A stretch of 64,000 nt of DNA from Thermoanaerobaculia bacterium (GCA_030431255.1 JAUIJL010000011.1:186001-250000), one strand, 5' to 3'; shown: positions 30,580 through 39,820, counted from the stretch's first letter. Program-made: numbers and translations. Notes: generated from the sequence alone by a model not told the origin.

Positions 30580-33500
30580 ATGCGGCGGGGCGAGAAGCTC
30601 ATTTATCTGTGTCTATTTCTGGTCTCCGGGGCCTGTGGCCTGACCTACGAGATCATCTGGAGCCGCCTCCTGGTCTTTGTTTTCGGTGGCACGACCTTCG
30701 CCATCACCACGGTGTTGACCTGCTTTATGGGCGGCCTCGCCCTGGGTAGCTGGCTCGCCGGGCGCTTCACTTCCCAGGAGAGCGCGGGCGGTCGTCCCGA
30801 GCGGCTCTACGGGGTGCTCGAGATCCTCATCGGGCTCACCGCGCTGCTCGTTCCGACCCTGCTGGAGCACAGCACCGTGATCTATCGCGCCCTGGTCGGC
30901 GCCTTCGGGGAGAGCTTCCTGCTGATCACTATTGCGCGGATTCTGATCAGCGGGATCATCCTGCTGATTCCGACTTGCGCCATGGGCGCGACCCTGCCGT
31001 TGCTCGCCAACGCCTTCCATCGCTACGTGCCGTCCGGTCCGAAAGCGGACGGTGTGAGCACGGAGCACAGCGCTTCGGGGAGTGACGGTGTCGGCGGCAA
31101 CGTGGCGATTCTCTACGGCGCCAACACCTTCGGCGCTTTCGTGGGCTGCGCCACGGCCGGCTTCTTCCTCTTGCCCCGTCTCGGCCTCAGTGCCTCGACT
31201 TGGACCGTGGCGGCCCTGAATCTACTGGCCGGCACCGTCGCCCTTTGGATCTCCCGTCGGCCGATCGAGCCCGCGACCGAGCTCGATCCTGCGATTGAGG
31301 CGCAGCCGGTGGAGCCACCCTCAAAGCTGGCTCAGGGCAAGAAAACGGTCAAGAGCAAGACGCTCAAGAGCAAAAAAGGGTCGAAAGGCAAGAAAGGAAA
31401 GGCAAAGGCACGCCGGAGCGGAGAAGCGGAACCGTCGGCCGGTTTGGATCGTCGGCTTCTGCTTTTGCTCTACGGGCTTTCCGGCTTCGCCGCCATGGCC
31501 TATCAGGTCGCCTGGACCCGGGCCTTGATCCTCTCCATGGGCTCGTCGACCTATTCCTTCAGCACCATCGTCAGCTGTTACATCTTCGGTCTGGCGGTTG
31601 GCAGCCTAGTGATGGCGCGACGGGTCGATCGTCTGCGCCGGCCCTTGCACGTGGCGGGTTTCCTCCAGATGACGATCGCGCTCGCAGCTCTTTTCGTGGT
31701 GCCGCTTTTCGGTGAGATGCCTGGTGTCGTCGCCAAGGCCACCTCGGGTGGCGCCGCTTTCATGGATGTGCTGCTGCTGGAGGCCATGTGGGTCTTCGGC
31801 TTGTTGATCGTGCCGACCCTGTGCATGGGAGCGCTCATGCCGCTGATCTGCCGGGTCTACGATCCGACCCCCGAGAAAGTCGGTCGGAGCCTCGGTGACG
31901 TCTATGCCGCCAACACGGCGGGCACCATCTTAGGGTCCGCGGTGGCGGGATTCGTCCTGGTGCCCTGGAGCGTCATGGGCATGGAGCGCACCATCCACCT
32001 CGCCTCCGGCCTCAATCTGCTGGTCGGTACTTGCTTTCTGCTCGCCCCGATGGTCTCGGGCTGGAGCGCGACCTCCAAGGCCGACAAAAAGTCCCTTGCC
32101 GGGCGTCGCGTGCTCGTGGCCGGGGTTTGGATCCTAGCCGCCCTGGCGGTCGGGCTCACGGAGCCCTGGTCGCGAGAGACCATGACCTCCGGTCCTTATC
32201 TGGGCCGCGCCGCGTCCTCCGAGCAGTGGGAGATCGTCTTCTACCGGGAGGGGATCGACGCCACCGTCTCGGTGGGCGAGTCGCAAGACGGCGACTTCAC
32301 CATGTCGGTCAACGGCAAGCCCGATGCCTCGACCCTGCCGGACGACATGGTCACCCAGGGGCTGGCCGGCGTGATACCCATGCTGCAACGACCGGACGCC
32401 CGCGACGTCTGCTTGATCGGTCTCGGCTCGGGGGTGACGGCGGGGGCGATCCTCGCCTTCGACATCGAGCGACTCGACTTGGCCGAGATCTCCCGGGCGG
32501 TGATCGACGGCAGCCGTTTTTTCGATGACGTCAGCCAGGCACCTCTCGACGACCCTCGCCTGCACATGCACCGCAACGACGGTCGCAATCTGCTGTTGCT
32601 CAGCGATCGCCGCTACGACGTGATCGTCTCCGAGCCGAGCAATCCGTGGATCAGCGGCATCGCCAACCTCTTCACCCGGGAATTCTTCGAGCTCAGCCGC
32701 GACCGCTTGAAACCGGGCGGCATCCACGCCCAGTGGTTGCACGGCTACTCCATGCATCCGGACAACTTCGCCGCCGTGCTGCGCACCTTGAACGAGGTCT
32801 TCGGACACGTCCAGATCTGGGAAATGGCGATGAACGACTATTTGATGATCGCCTCCACGGAGCCCTTCGAGATCGACGTCGAGGAGCTTTACTTCCACAT
32901 GGCCCAGCCGGATCTGCAGCGGCTTTTGGAAAAGATCCACATCACCCATCCCCTGCAGATCGCCCAGCATTGGGTGGGCCGTGCCGACACCATGACGACC
33001 TGGCTCGACGGAGCCCGATTGCTCACCGACGACCACCCCTACCTCGAGTTCAGCGCGCCGCGTTTCCTATTGTCGTCCACCCAGGGTGAGGTGGCGGAGC
33101 GGCTCTTCGAGGCCGAGGGTTTGCCGTCCCTGGTGGATCCGGACGGCCCCCTGGGAGAGCGCTTCCTGGCCGGAGCCCAGGGGTCGAAGATTCGCGGTCG
33201 GGCCATTCGCGTGGCCCAGAGAGCCCGGGAACAGGGAGACGTGGACGCCGCCGTGCACGCATTGGCCGAAGCGGCCGACGCGGTGCCGGAAGACCTCCGG
33301 AGCCTGGTCGCGATCCTGGTGGAGCTTCGGTCCCTCGCGGAGGGTAGCGCCGACGGCAAGGTCCGTGATTTGCAGACCCGCCTTTTGCAGGTCGACATCG
33401 AGAAATGGCCGTTCACTCGGGTCGACCCCTGGCCGATGGCGGAAGGTTTCGCCTACGCCGGTCGCAAGCTGCTCGATGAGGGGGGCGATGTGGACGAGGC

Positions 33501-33711
33501 CACCGCGCACCTCTTGCGAGCTTGGCTGCGGGAGCCCTCCGAGGGTCGAATTATGTACGACTTGGCGCGGGCCTATTCCCTCCGGGGGGATCTCGAGCGC
33601 GCCCAAGCTCTGCTCGAGCAAGCCAAGGTGGACGGCTTCGCGACCTCGGAAAAGATCGCCGCGGAGCCTCTTTTCGATCCCCTGCGGCAAGCGGATAGGA
33701 TCTCCCCGTGA
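30580..33711 (+). CDS. Multispanning membrane protein fused to a spermidine-synthase-like domain
   Basis: A 1043-residue protein. Residues about 5-225 hold transmembrane helices of the fused MFS/spermidine-synthase family (ACGLTYEIIWSRLL; GATLPLL). A Lys-rich cytoplasmic linker (KSKKGSKGKKGKAKARR) separates them from a second, similar membrane block (about 290-540) with the same GLTYQ/E-type start (AAMAYQVAWTRALIL). A spermidine-synthase-like Rossmann domain follows (about 550-820; VCLIGLGSGVTAGAIL, VSEPSNPWISGIANLF), then a helical tail with tetratricopeptide-like repeats. Whether it makes polyamine is doubtful. GAGGTG four bases before 30580 sets the start, rather than a TTG further upstream. 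Confidence 0.88.
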   Translation: MRRGEKLIYLCLFLVSGACGLTYEIIWSRLLVFVFGGTTFAITTVLTCFMGGLALGSWLAGRFTSQESAGGRPERLYGVLEILIGLTALLVPTLLEHSTVIYRALVGAFGESFLLITIARILISGIILLIPTCAMGATLPLLANAFHRYVPSGPKADGVSTEHSASGSDGVGGNVAILYGANTFGAFVGCATAGFFLLPRLGLSASTWTVAALNLLAGTVALWISRRPIEPATELDPAIEAQPVEPPSKLAQGKKTVKSKTLKSKKGSKGKKGKAKARRSGEAEPSAGLDRRLLLLLYGLSGFAAMAYQVAWTRALILSMGSSTYSFSTIVSCYIFGLAVGSLVMARRVDRLRRPLHVAGFLQMTIALAALFVVPLFGEMPGVVAKATSGGAAFMDVLLLEAMWVFGLLIVPTLCMGALMPLICRVYDPTPEKVGRSLGDVYAANTAGTILGSAVAGFVLVPWSVMGMERTIHLASGLNLLVGTCFLLAPMVSGWSATSKADKKSLAGRRVLVAGVWILAALAVGLTEPWSRETMTSGPYLGRAASSEQWEIVFYREGIDATVSVGESQDGDFTMSVNGKPDASTLPDDMVTQGLAGVIPMLQRPDARDVCLIGLGSGVTAGAILAFDIERLDLAEISRAVIDGSRFFDDVSQAPLDDPRLHMHRNDGRNLLLLSDRRYDVIVSEPSNPWISGIANLFTREFFELSRDRLKPGGIHAQWLHGYSMHPDNFAAVLRTLNEVFGHVQIWEMAMNDYLMIASTEPFEIDVEELYFHMAQPDLQRLLEKIHITHPLQIAQHWVGRADTMTTWLDGARLLTDDHPYLEFSAPRFLLSSTQGEVAERLFEAEGLPSLVDPDGPLGERFLAGAQGSKIRGRAIRVAQRAREQGDVDAAVHALAEAADAVPEDLRSLVAILVELRSLAEGSADGKVRDLQTRLLQVDIEKWPFTRVDPWPMAEGFAYAGRKLLDEGGDVDEATAHLLRAWLREPSEGRIMYDLARAYSLRGDLERAQALLEQAKVDGFATSEKIAAEPLFDPLRQADRISP

Positions 33712-33759
33712 TGTATCGGTTCTCTGATGTTTAGGATCTCGGACCCACAGGATCTCGCC

Positions 33760-34980
33760 ATGACCCACAGAATCACCCGCAGAATCATCCACAGTATCAG
33801 CCACAGTATCAGCCACAGTATCAGCCACAGCATCTCGGTCTCGTTGCTCGTCTTGCTCGTTTTCGTCTCGCTCGTTCTCGTTTCTATGCCGATCCTTGGA
33901 CAGTCTGAGCCTCCCCAGCCAGTGGACACCGAGCTGCTCGAGCACATCCAACACCAATGTTTGCTCGCCTACACCCCGGAGATGTTGGGCGAGCTTTACG
34001 GCTCCGAAGCGACCGCCGACCCAGCCGACGACGCTGAAACCGCCATCAACCGGATGGTCGACGTGATCGATCTCGACAAGGGGCGCTTCTTTCCGTTTCT
34101 GCTCGAAGATGTGGCGGAAGCGTTCCAGGCTTACATCCAACCCGGGACGCGATTTCTCGATCTGGGTAGCGGTGACGGCCGGGTGGTTTTCCATGCGGCA
34201 GCCCTCGGCGCTCATGCCACCGGCATCGAATACGATCCACAAATCTTCGCGGTCAGCCAACAGGCCCGGAAAACGCTCGGCCAGACCCTCGCACGGGGTG
34301 AGGTGAAGCTGATCCAAGACGATTTCTTCAATCACCCCTGGTCGGGTTACGATGTGATTTTTTACTTCGACCAAGGCAGCTTCGACCAACATCGTTTGCG
34401 CAAGAAAATCTTTTCTGAGCTCGATCCCGGGGCGCGGCTGATCGTCGGCCATCAGCGGGTTCCCTTTCCCGGTCTGGAGCTGGAAACCACCTTCAAAGTG
34501 CTCCATGTTTACCGTCAGGCCGAGAGCCTCGCCGAATACAACCCCAAGCTCAAGGATCAGACCTTCCAAGAAGTGCGCGAGGTCTACGCTTTCCTAGAGG
34601 ATTGGTACAACGGCGAGATCGAAAAGACCGAGGATCACTTGGCCCGCTATGGCGATGTCTTGCAACGCGGGTTTCAAGTGGTCGATCCACGGGGTGCGAG
34701 CATGAACCGCGGCCTGGTCCTCGACACCTTGCGCGGGACGCACGGCAAGTGGCGAGACGCCGAGGAGCCCGGCAAGATCGAAATCGCCAATCTCGAGCTC
34801 CAATTCATCGTCGACTCCGTCGTCGCCGTGACCTTCGACGAGTACCACAGCGCCCACCATCAGACCCGCCGATTCAAAACCACGGCCGTCTTCCGCATCC
34901 GGCACGGCACGCCCAACGGAGTGGAATGGCTGCACCTGCACCAAAGCGACCTCCGGCTCGTCATCGTGCGCGAGGACTAG
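33760..34980 (+). CDS. Exported SAM-dependent methyltransferase fused to an NTF2-like domain
   Basis: A 406-residue protein. The N-terminus has four HSIS repeats followed by a hydrophobic helix (SVSLLVLLVFVSLVLVSMPIL), a signal peptide or anchor. Residues about 120-280 are a class I methyltransferase: motif I FLDLGSGDGRVVFHA, acidic residue in GIEYD, then DVIFYF. The last 120 residues (about 285-405) look like a SnoaL/DUF4440 NTF2-like cone. A methyltransferase outside the cytoplasm would lack SAM, so the protein may be membrane-anchored facing inward. The ATG at 33760 has AGGA upstream; an ATG at 33727 has none. It follows the membrane gene by 48 bases and may be co-transcribed. Confidence 0.8.
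   Translation: MTHRITRRIIHSISHSISHSISHSISVSLLVLLVFVSLVLVSMPILGQSEPPQPVDTELLEHIQHQCLLAYTPEMLGELYGSEATADPADDAETAINRMVDVIDLDKGRFFPFLLEDVAEAFQAYIQPGTRFLDLGSGDGRVVFHAAALGAHATGIEYDPQIFAVSQQARKTLGQTLARGEVKLIQDDFFNHPWSGYDVIFYFDQGSFDQHRLRKKIFSELDPGARLIVGHQRVPFPGLELETTFKVLHVYRQAESLAEYNPKLKDQTFQEVREVYAFLEDWYNGEIEKTEDHLARYGDVLQRGFQVVDPRGASMNRGLVLDTLRGTHGKWRDAEEPGKIEIANLELQFIVDSVVAVTFDEYHSAHHQTRRFKTTAVFRIRHGTPNGVEWLHLHQSDLRLVIVRED
33790..33837 (+). repeat. 12-bp tandem repeat in a signal-peptide region
   Basis: Four units of CACAGTATCAGC (the last diverged) encode HSIS four times just before the hydrophobic helix of the methyltransferase. Unit number may vary by slippage without breaking frame. Confidence 0.9.
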
Positions 34981-35048
34981 CCGGCGCGGGCATTGCTTCG
35001 GGGGCAACCATGATCGGAGAGTAGAGCGAATAGAATGAATCGGGTGGC

Positions 35049-35696
35049 CTACTCGTTCCAGATCGCTTCGAGCTGCTTCATGAGCTCAGGATCCGCCAGC
35101 TGGGTTTCCGAAAAGCTGTCCCACCGGACCTTGGCTTGCCGAAAGTCGGTACCCACCAGGGTCGTCTCGCGAAAGTCGCAGTGCAGGAGATCTACTCCTC
35201 GCAGCACGGCGTAGCTCAAATCGGCTCCGGCCAAATAGGCTGAAAGCTTGGAATCGGTGAAGTCGGCGTAGATCAGACGGGCGTGGAGCATGGAGACGTA
35301 AGAGAGGTCAGCGCCCTTCAAGGTGGCGCCTCTGAGGTCGGCAAAGCGAAGCTTAGCCTCCCGGCAGGCGGCTCTTTCCAGATTCGCTCCCCTCAGGTCG
35401 ACCCGATTGAGCCAAGCTTCGTGAAGCTTTGCGCTTGTGAAGTCGGCGCCACGGGCATCGCTTCCATAGAGATCGGCACTTTTTAGATCTGCGCTGCTGA
35501 AACTCACACGTCGAAGATCGCAACGTCGCAGATCGGCGTGGCAGAGGTTCGTATTTGAGAAATCGAATCCGTATAGATCGGTGCCTTCCAGCTGGGCGCG
35601 CTCCAGATTCGGTTTCAGCTCCGGGGTCTCGCGGCGCCAAGCGTTCCAAGCGGCTGAGCCCCGGCGAAGCATGTTCAAGTCTAGTGATGGGGCCAT
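35049..35696 (-). CDS. Pentapeptide-repeat protein
   Basis: A 215-residue protein consisting largely of A(D/N)L-type pentapeptides (residues about 35-195; e.g. ADLRR CDLRR, GANLE, GADLS), forming a right-handed quadrilateral beta-helix. No signal peptide. Roles in the family range from gyrase protection to scaffolding; nothing here decides. It is the second gene of a two-gene minus-strand unit, three bases after the stop of the preceding gene. Codon use is slightly less GC-rich than neighbours. Confidence 0.9.
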   Translation of the reverse strand: MAPSLDLNMLRRGSAAWNAWRRETPELKPNLERAQLEGTDLYGFDFSNTNLCHADLRRCDLRRVSFSSADLKSADLYGSDARGADFTSAKLHEAWLNRVDLRGANLERAACREAKLRFADLRGATLKGADLSYVSMLHARLIYADFTDSKLSAYLAGADLSYAVLRGVDLLHCDFRETTLVGTDFRQAKVRWDSFSETQLADPELMKQLEAIWNE

Positions 35697-35699
35697 AGA

Positions 35700-36044
35700 T
35701 CAACCCGCCACGATAATCAATCGGACCTTGGTGTCGGCAGCGGGCTTCAGAGCTTCTATCGGTTTGAAGATGGTGGTGTCGATAGTTTGCGCGATCCCTT
35801 TCGGTGCGTATTTGTGCACATGGGCGACGTATTCGTCGTAGTCCAACCAAAACTCGCTTCCCCAATGCATCAGCCCTGCATAAACCTCTTGGCTGACGTC
35901 CGGAGGAAAGCCCGAATACCAGCTCGGCCAATCGACTCCAGCCTTGGCGCTGAGGTCGTCGATATATCCGGCGTGCATGCACATGGCTTTCCAAGAGCCG
36001 TTTGGCAGCTGCATCTCTGCATGGAATTCGTACACTAAGCTCAC
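35700..36044 (-). CDS. Unknown small protein upstream of the pentapeptide gene
   Basis: A 114-residue soluble protein, not recognised. It is rich in Trp and Tyr (WPSWYSGFPPD; HWGSEFWLDYDEYV) with no signal peptide. Tight spacing to the pentapeptide-repeat gene (three bases) implies co-expression and perhaps a partner or target/immunity relation, though this is only inference. There is no clear ribosome binding site. Confidence 0.65.
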   Translation of the reverse strand: MSLVYEFHAEMQLPNGSWKAMCMHAGYIDDLSAKAGVDWPSWYSGFPPDVSQEVYAGLMHWGSEFWLDYDEYVAHVHKYAPKGIAQTIDTTIFKPIEALKPAADTKVRLIIVAG

Positions 36045-36213
36045 GGCTTCGATCTACCTTTTCGGCCTTCCTTCGCCGCAGGGTGATTTGTGGGTCGGCC
36101 CTCAGGGAACCACGCGCTCGATGTTACCAGCCCGGTGACCAGCTTCCGGAGCTGAGCTCCGAAAGTCGGATGCCTGGACGGTCGAGCTCGCGGTGAAGAA
36201 AAGCTCACAAAGG

Positions 36214-36249
36214 TGAAGGGGTTGCGATATCGAAAGCGCGTGGGGAGAT
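36214..36249 (+). promoter_or_regulatory. Weak copy of the shared 36-bp promoter-like motif
   Basis: Aligned without gaps to the three strong copies downstream, this keeps TGA, GGTT and the block CGCGTGGGGA at the same spacing. It lies 94 bases before the secreted-protein gene at 36343. The left half is degenerate (AAGG for GCCG), so this may be a weak site or chance. Confidence 0.4.
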
Positions 36250-36342
36250 GTCAGCGGAGGAATCGCGGCGACCGATCGGCGGCGACGCGACCTTCAACCG
36301 ATGATCTTCACCAGTAGCGCGTGATCGCGCTGGGAGCCACCC

Positions 36343-37710
36343 ATGCAAAAACAACCTTTGAGAGCTCGATACGGTTTTATCTTTTCCGACGGCTACTCCC
36401 GATGGACTTTGATCGCTCTGGTTTTGGCGACCTTCCTGATAGCCCCGGGGGTCTTCGCGGGCCCAGGCTCGGTCTGGACCGTCGAGAGCACCTACGGCAC
36501 GCCGCTGTGGACGCCGACGGCCGCCTACGACTACCAAAATGGGCGTTATTTGGTCGCCTATACGGACAACGACGGTCCCGGCAACAGCACGTGTACTTAT
36601 GCCAACTCGTGCCGCGCCAACGTCACCGCCCGTCTCTTTTCCGAGGACGGCACCTTCATCCGCCAGGCCATTCTCGCCAACACCGGCTACGAGGCCCAGA
36701 AGGATCCTCACGTGGCCTACAATCGAAGTCTTGAGGAATACTTTGTCGTGTATTACGACAACACCCGCGGAGACGTACAAAATCAATGTCAATACAACTC
36801 CGAGATCTACGGTGTGCGTGTCGACAAGAACGGTTATGTGATCCCCAACAGTCACGTCAACCTTTCGGGCACGGCTTATCAGGATTGGCACAACGTGCGC
36901 CCGCGCGTGTCGTGGAATCCGGTGAATTCGCAATACCTCGTCGCTTGGCAAACCGCGACCATGTCGAGTGTGTGCCAACACGGTATCGGCGGTGCCGACT
37001 GGCGGATCCGCGCTCGCCGGGTGACCAGCGCGGGCAGCCCCACCGGCAGTATCTTCTCGCCTTCGGTCGACTCCTCCGCCCGCGGCGAGCGTCCCGACGT
37101 GCAGGTGAGTTATTGGACCGGAGACTATCTGGTCGCCTGGAAAGACAGCCGGATGGGAAGCGGTCAAGATACCCACATCATCGGTGCCATGTTGTTGAAA
37201 AACGGCGCGCGCAAATTCAGCTGGGATCTGCTGATCGGCTCCTCGGAGCTGCACGACGACGGGCCGAAGCTGGAGTACAACTACCACTCCGACGAGTGGC
37301 TCGCCACCTGGTTCTCGATCGAGGATTCCAACGGCGGTGACATCTGGGCTCAACGACTGCGCGGCTCGGACGCCAACTGGGTCGGCGACCCGAAAAAGGT
37401 TTACAACGGCACCAGCGTCCGGCGGGGCGGCTGGCCGGCGGTCGAGCACTGCGGATCGAGCGACAAGATCTACTTCGCCTACGAGCGCTCCGACGGTCGC
37501 GTGGACTACAAACAGCTCTCCTCGGACCTTTCCACCGAGCAGTCTTCCGGCATCATCACCACCAGCGGCAAGGCCGCAGCCTTCGCGGACGACCACTGCG
37601 TTTGGAATACGGGCAAAGGGTTGGTGTTGTGGGAGAGTCGGGAGTCGAATGTGGTTCAGACTTCACCGGAGATCAAAGATTCGAATATCTATGCTCGAAA
37701 TCTCGACTGA
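36343..37710 (+). CDS. Secreted protein with beta-propeller-like repeats
   Basis: A 455-residue protein with an extended signal peptide (helix WTLIALVLATFLIAPGVFA). The mature part repeats a blade-like pattern: P-x-V-x-Y/W followed by YLVAW or similar (YLVAYTDN, YFVVYYDN, YLVAWQTA, YLVAWKDS, WLATWFS, IYFAYERS), about six to seven units, consistent with a beta-propeller. Paired cysteines suggest disulphides. No catalytic motif is evident. A rho-independent terminator follows. A degenerate copy of the shared promoter-like motif lies upstream. Confidence 0.8.
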   Translation: MQKQPLRARYGFIFSDGYSRWTLIALVLATFLIAPGVFAGPGSVWTVESTYGTPLWTPTAAYDYQNGRYLVAYTDNDGPGNSTCTYANSCRANVTARLFSEDGTFIRQAILANTGYEAQKDPHVAYNRSLEEYFVVYYDNTRGDVQNQCQYNSEIYGVRVDKNGYVIPNSHVNLSGTAYQDWHNVRPRVSWNPVNSQYLVAWQTATMSSVCQHGIGGADWRIRARRVTSAGSPTGSIFSPSVDSSARGERPDVQVSYWTGDYLVAWKDSRMGSGQDTHIIGAMLLKNGARKFSWDLLIGSSELHDDGPKLEYNYHSDEWLATWFSIEDSNGGDIWAQRLRGSDANWVGDPKKVYNGTSVRRGGWPAVEHCGSSDKIYFAYERSDGRVDYKQLSSDLSTEQSSGIITTSGKAAAFADDHCVWNTGKGLVLWESRESNVVQTSPEIKDSNIYARNLD

Positions 37711-37736
37711 GGTAAAACGCAAGCCTTGAGACGAAA

Positions 37737-37769
37737 CCCGGAGTCGAATCGGCTCCGGGCTTTCGGTTT
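37737..37769 (+). terminator. Rho-independent terminator
   Basis: The stem CCCGGAG (37737-37743) / CTCCGGG (37753-37759) with a 9-base loop is followed by CTTTCGGTTTT. It lies 27 bases after the stop of the secreted propeller-like gene. Confidence 0.85.
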
Positions 37770-38143
37770 TGGTTGAGCTCGTGGGTCCGCGGGGTGTTCG
37801 AGGTTTCAATGATCCTCCGAAGGTCGGATTTGCATCTGAAAGCAACCGCTCTGGGCCGCCCTGTAGAAGGCAAGCCTAAGAGTAGCCTCGAAACTATTTT
37901 GTGTGGGAGGGCTGGCTCGAAGAGTTTTCCACAGGTAAAAGTTTTTGGCTCCTATGTCCACGAAATCCTTCGGAGGAATCAAGCGTCGTCATCGATTCGA
38001 TGTGCTTTAGCCTGATTTCATGTGATCTGTCGCATTGACGTCGTTGAGTGCGTGGTACTAGGTGGAGCGGGAGCTTGATGGGGAGGAGCTGTTATGGCGG
38101 AGACTAGCTGCATGGCTGTCAGAGAATGAGAGAAGGGTCTTCT
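37770..38143. other. Intergenic upstream of the ECF operon
   Basis: About 370 bases without a gene. Nothing recognisable between the terminator and the promoter-like motif at 38144. It is less GC-rich than flanking genes. Confidence 0.45.
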
Positions 38144-38179
38144 TGAGCCGGTTTTGTGACGCTTTCCGCGTGAGGAGCA
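38144..38179 (+). promoter_or_regulatory. Shared 36-bp promoter-like motif, copy A
   Basis: TGAGCCGGTTTT at the left and CGCGTGAGGA at the right, 11 bases apart, aligned without gaps to copies at 42614 and 44631. It lies 50 bases upstream of the secreted-protein gene that leads the ECF sigma factor/kinase operon. The layout (two conserved blocks, fixed spacing, 40-55 bases to the start codon) is that of an alternative-sigma promoter. Confidence 0.75.
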
Positions 38180-38228
38180 CATGATGTGTTTAGGTGAACT
38201 TTTCACGACGGAAAATGAGAGTACCGAC

Positions 38229-39038
38229 ATGAAGCAAAAAATACTCGTCCTCACCGCGATCCTTTTCCTGGGACCGCTGGTTTCCATCGGCTCGGCCACG
38301 CAGGGTGGACCGGGGCCGTCTTCTCTTGTTCTCGAGCTGGTGCCGGGCAGCCGAGTGGCTCTCGAAGCCGGGCTTTGTGCCGGCAGTGACGGTGGCGGGC
38401 CGAAGCTCGATCAAATCATGCTCGACGATGTCGATACCGGCGGCGGCAACGGCAAAGCCCATTGGATCTTCGAGCTCGGGGAGACGGGGGGTGGCAGCGA
38501 ATACACCTTGCGGCCGGTGCAGGGTTGTTCCGACGGCGGGCAGGTCTACACCCAATGCGGTGTTTGGAATGTGAAAATTTCGCTGGATGTGCCGTCGGGT
38601 CCCACCGGCCTGATGGTGCTGCATCCAGATCCGGCCGGCTCTGGCGGGATGGCTCGGGGCGAGGTGGAGATTCCGCTGAATATCGAATTCACGGAGGCCG
38701 GCTCCGGCATCGTCAAGCAGGTCGAGCATGACTTCGTCTATTACATCCGCGCCCCTTGGGCGACGACCCGCGGGCCAGACGCCTGGGAGTCCTCGGCGCC
38801 TTTCCCCATCGACACCGACTGCGACGGGGTGCCCGACGAGCAGGCGCCGCCGACCACGGGGGCCCCAGCGTTGGGATGGATGGAGGATGCGACGTCGAGC
38901 GAGCCGATCCGCGGCCTGATGTGCGGAGCGGGTGAGGAGGTCGGGGGATGGCTGTGCGGTAGCCCGGTGGTCGAGCCGCCGGACGACGCCGGCGATGGGG
39001 GTGACCTTGGAGATCCCGGTGAAGGAGGCATGCCATGA
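38229..39038 (+). CDS. Secreted protein of unknown function leading the ECF/kinase operon
   Basis: A 269-residue protein with a signal peptide (MKQKILVLTAILFLGPLVSIGSA). The mature part is beta-rich and Gly/Asp-rich, with four or more Cys (LCAGSDGG, GCSDGG, QCGVW, MCGAGEE, LCGSPV) and an acidic tail. An in-frame ATG at 38181 sits two bases from the promoter-like motif and is therefore unlikely to be used. The 3' end overlaps the sigma factor start (ATGA), so both are translated together. Upstream position in an ECF operon could make it a sensor or first target of the sigma factor. Confidence 0.75.
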   Translation: MKQKILVLTAILFLGPLVSIGSATQGGPGPSSLVLELVPGSRVALEAGLCAGSDGGGPKLDQIMLDDVDTGGGNGKAHWIFELGETGGGSEYTLRPVQGCSDGGQVYTQCGVWNVKISLDVPSGPTGLMVLHPDPAGSGGMARGEVEIPLNIEFTEAGSGIVKQVEHDFVYYIRAPWATTRGPDAWESSAPFPIDTDCDGVPDEQAPPTTGAPALGWMEDATSSEPIRGLMCGAGEEVGGWLCGSPVVEPPDDAGDGGDLGDPGEGGMP

Positions 39039-39796
39039 CCGCAACGGAAGTCCATCCCTTTCCGTCGATTCGCGGGCACGCTATACTGCTACAGCATAGA
39101 GCGCCCGATATGAACGACTTCCCTTTGCCTTCAAACACAGACGTGGGTTCTTCTGACCCGGTGGCTTCTGACCCGGTAGCTACCGACGCTGCCTCGTCGG
39201 CAGCCGTGGCCGAAACCCTGCCGCCCGACCAAGTGACCGAGCTGTTGGTGGCCTGGAAGAGCGGACGGAACGAGGCGTTGGAGACGCTTATGCAGACGGT
39301 GTATCGAGAGCTGAGAGCCCTGGCCGGCGGCATGTTCCGGTCCGAGTCCAGCCGACACACCCTGCAACCCACGGCGTTGGTCCACGAGGCCTTTCTCCGG
39401 CTGGTGGACCAACAGCGGATCGAGTGGAAATCCCGAGCGCAATTCTTCGCCGTGGCCGGCTGTTTGATGCGACGCATCCTGGTGGACCACGCTCGGGCCA
39501 GGGTTTCGAGCAAGCGCGGAGGTGGCGCGGTGCGCGTGACCCTCTCTGATTCGCCGGTGGAGGGAGATCTCGGCTTGGAGCAGCTGATTCAGCTGAGCGA
39601 CGCCCTCGACGAGCTGGCGAGCTTCGACGAGCAGCAGGCGCGAGTGGTGGAGTCTCGTTATTTCGCGGGCATGACCATCGAGGAAACCGCCGACGCGCTC
39701 GGCATCTCGCCCGCCACCGTCAAACGCGAGTGGACGTGCGCGCGGGCCTTCTTGCTCGGCAAAATGAACGGGCTGGGCAACATGAGCGGGCAGTAG
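39035..39796 (+). CDS. ECF-type RNA polymerase sigma factor
   Basis: A 253-residue sigma-70 family protein of the subfamily common beside Ser/Thr kinases. Sigma-2 region about 68-150 (VTELLVAWKSGRNEALETL ... ALVHEAFLRLVD ... FFAVAGCLMRRILVDHAR) and sigma-4 about 185-245 (ARVVESRYFAGMTIEETADALGISPATVKREW, helix-turn-helix). The start at 39035 has GGAGG six bases upstream and overlaps the preceding gene (ATGA); an internal ATG at 39110 has a poor site. The N-terminal 60 residues are low-complexity Ser/Asp/Ala. No anti-sigma gene is nearby; the kinase 24 bases downstream probably controls activity by phosphorylation. A candidate target promoter recurs at 38144, 42614 and 44631. Confidence 0.94.
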   Translation: MTATEVHPFPSIRGHAILLQHRAPDMNDFPLPSNTDVGSSDPVASDPVATDAASSAAVAETLPPDQVTELLVAWKSGRNEALETLMQTVYRELRALAGGMFRSESSRHTLQPTALVHEAFLRLVDQQRIEWKSRAQFFAVAGCLMRRILVDHARARVSSKRGGGAVRVTLSDSPVEGDLGLEQLIQLSDALDELASFDEQQARVVESRYFAGMTIEETADALGISPATVKREWTCARAFLLGKMNGLGNMSGQ

Positions 39797-39820
39797 ACCG
39801 AGGGAGGGCGTCGAGGCTCA

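Noticed and set aside
38181-38228. Earlier ATG start for the secreted protein gene
   Set aside because: GAGGAG precedes it, but those bases belong to the shared promoter-like motif, and the added residues would sit before an otherwise normal signal peptide.
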